Part shown: positions 8,257 through 11,238 of the stretch, piece after piece
Numbering within the stretch: the first letter of the stretch is position 1
Layout of the letters: each line of letters starts with the position of its first letter
Origin: Euperipatoides rowelli
Taxonomy: Eukaryota; Onychophora; Udeonychophora; Euonychophora; Peripatopsidae
Assembly: GCA_003024985.2 (NCBI GenBank)
Contig: PXIH01S0008524.1
Strand: one strand, 5' to 3'
DNA length: 11,238 bases
Position numbers and translations under genes: made by a program
Notes under the pieces: generated by a model
Database searches by the model: none
The model's input: only the letters and a program-made list of their open reading frames with translations
Told to the model about the DNA's origin: nothing

Positions 8257-8404
8257 TGTCAGAATATTTGATTATTATGTCTATTTTCACTGTAGCCTAG
8301 TGTTAATTTTTGTCTGCTCATATCAAATTATGAGTGGAACCACGAAAACAATGTTTATTATTTAAGAGGACCCGAGATGTGAAATCCTAAATCCAGATGC
8401 TAGT
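8257..8404 (+). mobile_element. Partial second copy of the fold-back element (right arm only)
   Basis: The segment aligns with 7367-7512 from TGTCAGAATATTTGATTATT to the terminal GCTAGT. The first 35 bases are identical. Divergence then increases and includes a TAGCCTA (8293-8299) where both arms of the other copy have no insertion. The left arm, loop and inner part of the right arm are missing. The outer end was later interrupted by a retroposon, whose 12-bp target duplication includes the element's terminal bases. Confidence 0.8.
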
Positions 8405-8540
8405 TTTTTTTTTTTTTTTTTTTTATCAATTTTGATATTTTTTATGCAACTTCTGTCGGCCCAATCGTTAACCAATCAGCGGCCATAAACTATGGGTTTT
8501 CGGAGGAATGTGCAAACTTGTTTGATACCCAGATGCTAGT
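8393..8540 (-). mobile_element. Reverse-oriented retroposon with 12-bp target duplication, copy B
   Basis: CCAGATGCTAGT occurs at 8393-8404 and again at 8529-8540. Between the copies lie a T run (8404-8424, 21 bases counting the last base of the duplication) and about 104 bp of body. A homopolymer tail at one end plus a 12-bp direct duplication is the classical product of LINE-type target-primed reverse transcription, here inserted on the minus strand. The body core (8446-8484) matches 5037-5076, so it is a repeat family, probably a short SINE or a 5'-truncated LINE. I do not see clear Pol III A and B boxes. The core includes ACCAATCAGC, which contains a CCAAT-box sequence, though that may be incidental. 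Confidence 0.8.
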
Positions 8541-8806
8541 CAATAATGTTAGACTAGAGCAGCGATTAAGCTGAACAAAATATATCTTTAGCCATTTTTT
8601 TGGCTAATTATAGTAGACAAATTTTAGTAAAAATATGATGTTCATAGCTAAATAAATTTTAATACTGAAATTTCCATTATTAAATTAAAAGGTATTTAAA
8701 AATAAATAAATAAATAAATAGAATGTTGGCTAATATGCTGAGCCAAAAATTAGCAAAATCTTAAGATTTGTTAGCATTTGGCTAAAATGCTACTGAAAAC
8801 CCTGCT
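8541..8806. other. AT-rich DNA ending in a possible hAT-like terminus
   Basis: The stretch is rich in TTAGC/GGCTAA words in both orientations, such as TTTAGCCA and TTGGCTAA near 8590 and TTAGCATTTGGCTAA near 8771. It ends in GCTACTGAAAACCCTG (8791-8806). Read from the other strand this is CAGGGTTTTCAGTAGC, with the CAGGG opening of hAT-type ends. No left terminus was found, so only an end fragment is suggested. Confidence 0.3.
8698..8720. repeat. AAAT microsatellite
   Basis: About five consecutive TAAA units interrupt the AT-rich segment. It is a simple tetranucleotide repeat, likely length-variable. Confidence 0.85.
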
Positions 8807-9135
8807 CGAAAATAGCCTACCATAAATGTAGGATGAAAAGACTTATTGTGAACATACAGAAAATGCAATTATTTAAATCCTTTTAATTTTACAATTGATT
8901 AATATCATATCTCTAATAATCTTTGTAAATGGTTTTGTATTTTAACATTTTATGAACTCAAGCTCAGGCCATTGTCATTTCTGTCACTTCAACCCTAAAC
9001 ATCACCACCCAAAATAAATTTAAATAATTGAAAGTACCGGTAGTCTAGACTTAAAATTTGAAAGTAGACTCTAAATGGGGAAGATGAGGTTATCTCTATT
9101 GAATTTTTATTCTGTAAAAGTGAAAAACTACAGGA

Positions 9136-9149
9136 TAGGCTATAGCCTA
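9136..9149. repeat. Adjacent motifs forming a perfect palindrome
   Basis: TAGGCTA and TAGCCTA abut without sharing a TA, making the 14-bp palindrome TAGGCTATAGCCTA. A similar abutting pair is TAGCCTA-TAGGCCTA at 4089-4103. Confidence 0.7.
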
Positions 9150-9331
9150 GAAATTGAATGTGAACTAATTATGGGATGTCACATAGTCTCCAGTCCCCCT
9201 CTCCCCTTCAATCTTACATTTGAGCCAACTGTATGGACTCCCATACTGGATGGCATTTTTATGGATGGGCGCCTATTTAATTGGCATTGTTTTAATACAA
9301 TTTATATTCTTATTTTAATGTAAAAAGCTTT

Positions 9332-9354
9332 TTCTTTTCTCTGATCTCTTGCAG
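9332..9354 (+). promoter_or_regulatory. Splice-acceptor-like pyrimidine tract
   Basis: A tract made almost wholly of T and C ends in TTGCAG at 9349-9354, a near-ideal 3' splice-site form. The following sequence shows no credible coding frame. It may be an acceptor for a non-coding exon, or fortuitous in a T-rich genome. Confidence 0.2.
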
Positions 9355-9988
9355 CTTTTATATTTTTGTTAATTTAAATCCAGAAAAGTGTTTTTCTTTT
9401 ACTGTTATTAAAGGATAAGTTTTAAATAGTTTATCTTAGATTCAATTTGTGTGAGAACATTCTTCCAGCCTTTCTCAATTTTGTTTGAAGTTTTAATTGT
9501 TCAATTGTATTTGTTTATAGTTCCATATCTAAACAGTTTATTTTCACAGACGTTGCTCTCAGAAATGCCTCCACTAGCACTCTGAAAATAGAAAATTCAG
9601 GCTCCCCTTCCCGTCTGAATTAAAAATGTTAAAAATTGCCTACACCTATTCAACAATAATTCTAATTTTGAAGCTGAAATTTCAACTGTCAAATTGAAAA
9701 TAGGCCTACAGTTGGGAATGTTGGATTGTAATAAGTTTGGGAAGAGGGCGATTGGGTTTGAATATCACTCATGATCTTAAATAGTCCACATTTTTTTACC
9801 TTTCAAACCGCCCCCCCCCCCTCTCCTTTTTAAAAAAAAAAAAAATATCTTAGCTTTATTTCAGTTTGAAATTCTTCTTGCTATCAAAAGTGTCTTTGGA
9901 CTATCTTTTTTGATCCAAAATTCTAAGCATCTAATTATGGAGAACATTATAGCACTACTAAAATTTCCAAAATATCATCTAGGCATAG

Positions 9989-10001
9989 TAGGCTAGGCCT
10001 A
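9989..10001. repeat. Chained motif TA-GGC-TA-GGCC-TA
   Basis: A three-base and a four-base filler share one TA (TAGGCTAGGCCTA), so the GGC and GGCC forms belong to the same process. Confidence 0.7.
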
Positions 10002-10136
10002 CTGTTTGCCCAATAAGAAAATTGTTAAACTTAAAGAAGTATGGTCTCAAATTTCAAAATATGCCTACACGACTATCCTCAATATTTATTTTTCATTAAT
10101 TTTATTGTTTAGAAGATGAAAGGAAAAACATCTAAG

Positions 10137-10148
10137 TAGCCTAGGCTA
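10137..10148. repeat. Chained motif TA-GCC-TA-GGC-TA
   Basis: Opposite orientations of the same trinucleotide are joined through one TA (TAGCCTAGGCTA). Two further motifs follow at 10159 and 10173, making this the densest cluster in the window. Confidence 0.7.
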
Positions 10149-11196
10149 CTGCATAATGTAGGCTACCTATATTAGCCTAGTTTTAATTTATTTAAAAATA
10201 ATAAGCGATTAATTTCAGGCTTTTTTTTATTCAGGCTTTTTCATGGCATAAAATATTTTTCNGTTGAACATAGACCTAAACAGCAGATTTAGCTACTAAG
10301 ACATTAATAGGCATGGCTACTACGGTATGCTGTAGCCTGATAGGCCTACTTTATATTTTGCAATAGGTTTTAGCCTACTTAATGTGCATGTACCATATTA
10401 ATATGCTTTCTTATTTCGAATGCTAAATGGTTGTGTGGTTTTGTTAGTTTTTGATATACTGGGCTACATATCTGTGCTTTGATTTTAAACAATATTGACT
10501 CGCTAGGCTAATTGTTTTTGTAATTTGTTTCTTCAAATATTGGCTATTGAAGGGAGAGGTCAAGTTTGGATATAGGCTATTTGTCCTGTTGGTGCTAGAA
10601 CTTGAGCAACCAAATTAACTGACTCTTAGAGTTTCTTCTGACAATCCAAATTTTGACACTGATTTCTCTTTGGTTTATCAAGTGTGACTTATTCTGTGTT
10701 CAAAGCTTTGTGATGTTTGATGGTAGGCTACTCATTGTTCATGCACTGAGTGATTTTTTAAACTTATTCATTTACATTTGTTTACTGTTTCCTGTCCTAC
10801 TTTTGCTACTACCGTAGAATGCCGATCAAGTGAGCATGCACTCTTATCATTCATTGGGATGAATGGGGGTGGCACCCTGATTTGGCGTCATGCTAGTGAA
10901 CCATAGATTTACCATACCACAATACACTTTTAAACTACCCAGGTATACCTGTTTGGCTAGAATGTCCTGTCTTTCAAAATGGCACACTTATTTGAGTACA
11001 TGTTAACACTTTCCTGAACCTTAGATGAGGTAAAAACTAGGGGGCGCAGTTGCAAGCACAGCTTGGATTTCATCCAGAGTTGGCAAAAGTTTAAGTGTGG
11101 TGATGGCGCTTTTGTTTGACGTTGGTCCACTTCACCTATCTTTAGCCAAAAAATAGAGGTGGAGCCTCTTGCACAGCATTCTGCTGTAGCCTACTG

Positions 11197-11238
11197 CAGG
11201 GCTCGAATTTCATGGTAGCCCGGTAGCCCATATCTACC
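11197..11238 (+). mobile_element. Possible hAT-type left terminus, cut by the window edge
   Basis: CAGGGCTCGAATTTCATGG followed by TAGCCCGGTAGCCCA has the CAGGG opening and the CAGGGCTCGAA-like start seen in many animal hAT-type elements. If it is a true end, the 8-bp target would be GCCTACTG (11189-11196), which overlaps a TAGCCTA motif. The other end lies outside the window, so this is tentative. Confidence 0.35.

Larger units (their letters stand above)
8820..11190. other. AT-rich non-coding stretch with scattered motifs
   Basis: No gene is supported. An 82-codon frame at 9075-9323 is within chance expectation, and its peptide is unrecognised. A strong pyrimidine tract ending in CAG at 9352-9354 looks like a 3' splice site, but no exon-like frame follows. 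A C11 run (9811-9821) and an A13-14 run (from 9832) are likely length-variable. Motif density is low from 9150 to 9700 and high from 9989 to 10730. From about 10850 the DNA becomes less AT-rich, for instance GGGGGCGCAGTTGCAAGC near 11040, and may hold an unrecognised repeat. Confidence 0.5.
1..11238. repeat. Dispersed TA-GGC-TA / TA-GCC-TA / TA-GGCC-TA micro-insertion motifs
   Basis: By hand I count about 51 copies of TAGGCTA or TAGCCTA, in similar numbers on both strands. Examples start at 24, 123, 435, 886, 913, 1007, 1476, 1904, 2162, 2479, 2689, 3033, 3459, 3667, 4362, 4963, 5228, 5634, 6085, 6745, 7909, 8293, 8813, 10159, 10504, 10724 and 11187. TAGGCCTA occurs about 13 times, starting at 1086, 2092, 4096, 5416, 5724, 5787, 5967, 6138, 6696, 7121, 9701, 9994 and 10341. 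With A and T near 0.34 each, and G and C near 0.16, about one copy of the 7-mer pair and about 0.1 of the 8-mer are expected. Comparison of repeat copies (7077-7512 against 8257-8404, and units of 3157-3892) shows the motif replacing a bare TA with a net gain of 5 or 6 bp. The excess and the insertion pattern are seen directly. The mechanism (transposon footprints, templated micro-insertion or other) is inference. Confidence 0.85.

Noticed and set aside
9075-9323. 82-codon plus-strand open frame beginning with ATG
   Set aside because: A rough stop-frequency estimate predicts a few frames this long by chance in the window. The peptide matches nothing I recognise, and the frame runs through TAGGCTATAGCCTA insertion motifs.
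10848-10865. Small hairpin CATTCAT...ATGAATG with 4-base loop
   Set aside because: Seven-base arms are expected by chance in a window this size, and there is no associated feature.
1-11238. Interpretation of TAGGC words as telomeric repeats (TTAGGC or TTAGG types)
   Set aside because: The words are not in tandem, occur in both orientations throughout, and have a fixed TA on both sides, unlike telomeric arrays.

Overview
This window looks like intronic or intergenic DNA from an AT-rich animal-type eukaryotic genome (roughly two-thirds A+T by eye). I see no bacterial-style genes, no RNA gene that I recognise and no convincing protein-coding gene. The longest open frames are about 80-115 codons, which is what chance or repeats give at this base composition. 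The eukaryotic reading rests on a non-autonomous hAT-type DNA transposon with an 8-bp target duplication, a retroposed fragment with a homopolymer tail and a 12-bp target duplication, a long fold-back element, a degenerate minisatellite, and many long homopolymers. I cannot place the organism more precisely.

Layout. 1-2570: AT-rich unique-looking DNA with a T22 tract and a G10 run. 2575-2790: a GC-rich pocket that may be a conserved element or exon. 2816-2880: an outlying unit of the minisatellite. 3157-3892: degenerate 43-44 bp tandem array of about 17-18 units. 4131-4515: hAT-type MITE with target duplications. 5037-5076 and 8446-8484: two diverged copies of one retroposon core. 5148-5182: small hairpin. 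5807-5929: weak exon-like open frame. 6355-6450: palindromic, hAT-like fragment. 7077-7512: fold-back element with ~200-bp arms. 8257-8404: one arm of a second copy, starting exactly after an N. 8405-8528: reverse-oriented retroposon flanked by a 12-bp duplication. 8541-11190: mostly featureless AT-rich DNA. 11197-11238: possible hAT terminus running off the window.

The most striking signal is in none of these elements alone. The 7-mers TAGGCTA/TAGCCTA occur about 51 times by hand count, and TAGGCCTA about 13 times. At this base composition about one and about 0.1 are expected. A smaller sister set, TACCGTA/TACGGTA/TACCGGTA, occurs about 10 times. Repeat copies inside the window give internal controls. 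In several places one copy has a bare TA where its relative has TA-GGC-TA, TA-GCC-TA or TA-GGCC-TA, with the flanks otherwise aligned. So these motifs look like 5-6 bp insertions that duplicate a TA target, and they also chain (TA-GCC-TA-CCG-TA-GCC-TA at 1416-1432). The form resembles excision footprints of TA-targeting (Tc1/mariner-like) transposons, but the density is extraordinary and the mechanism is inference.
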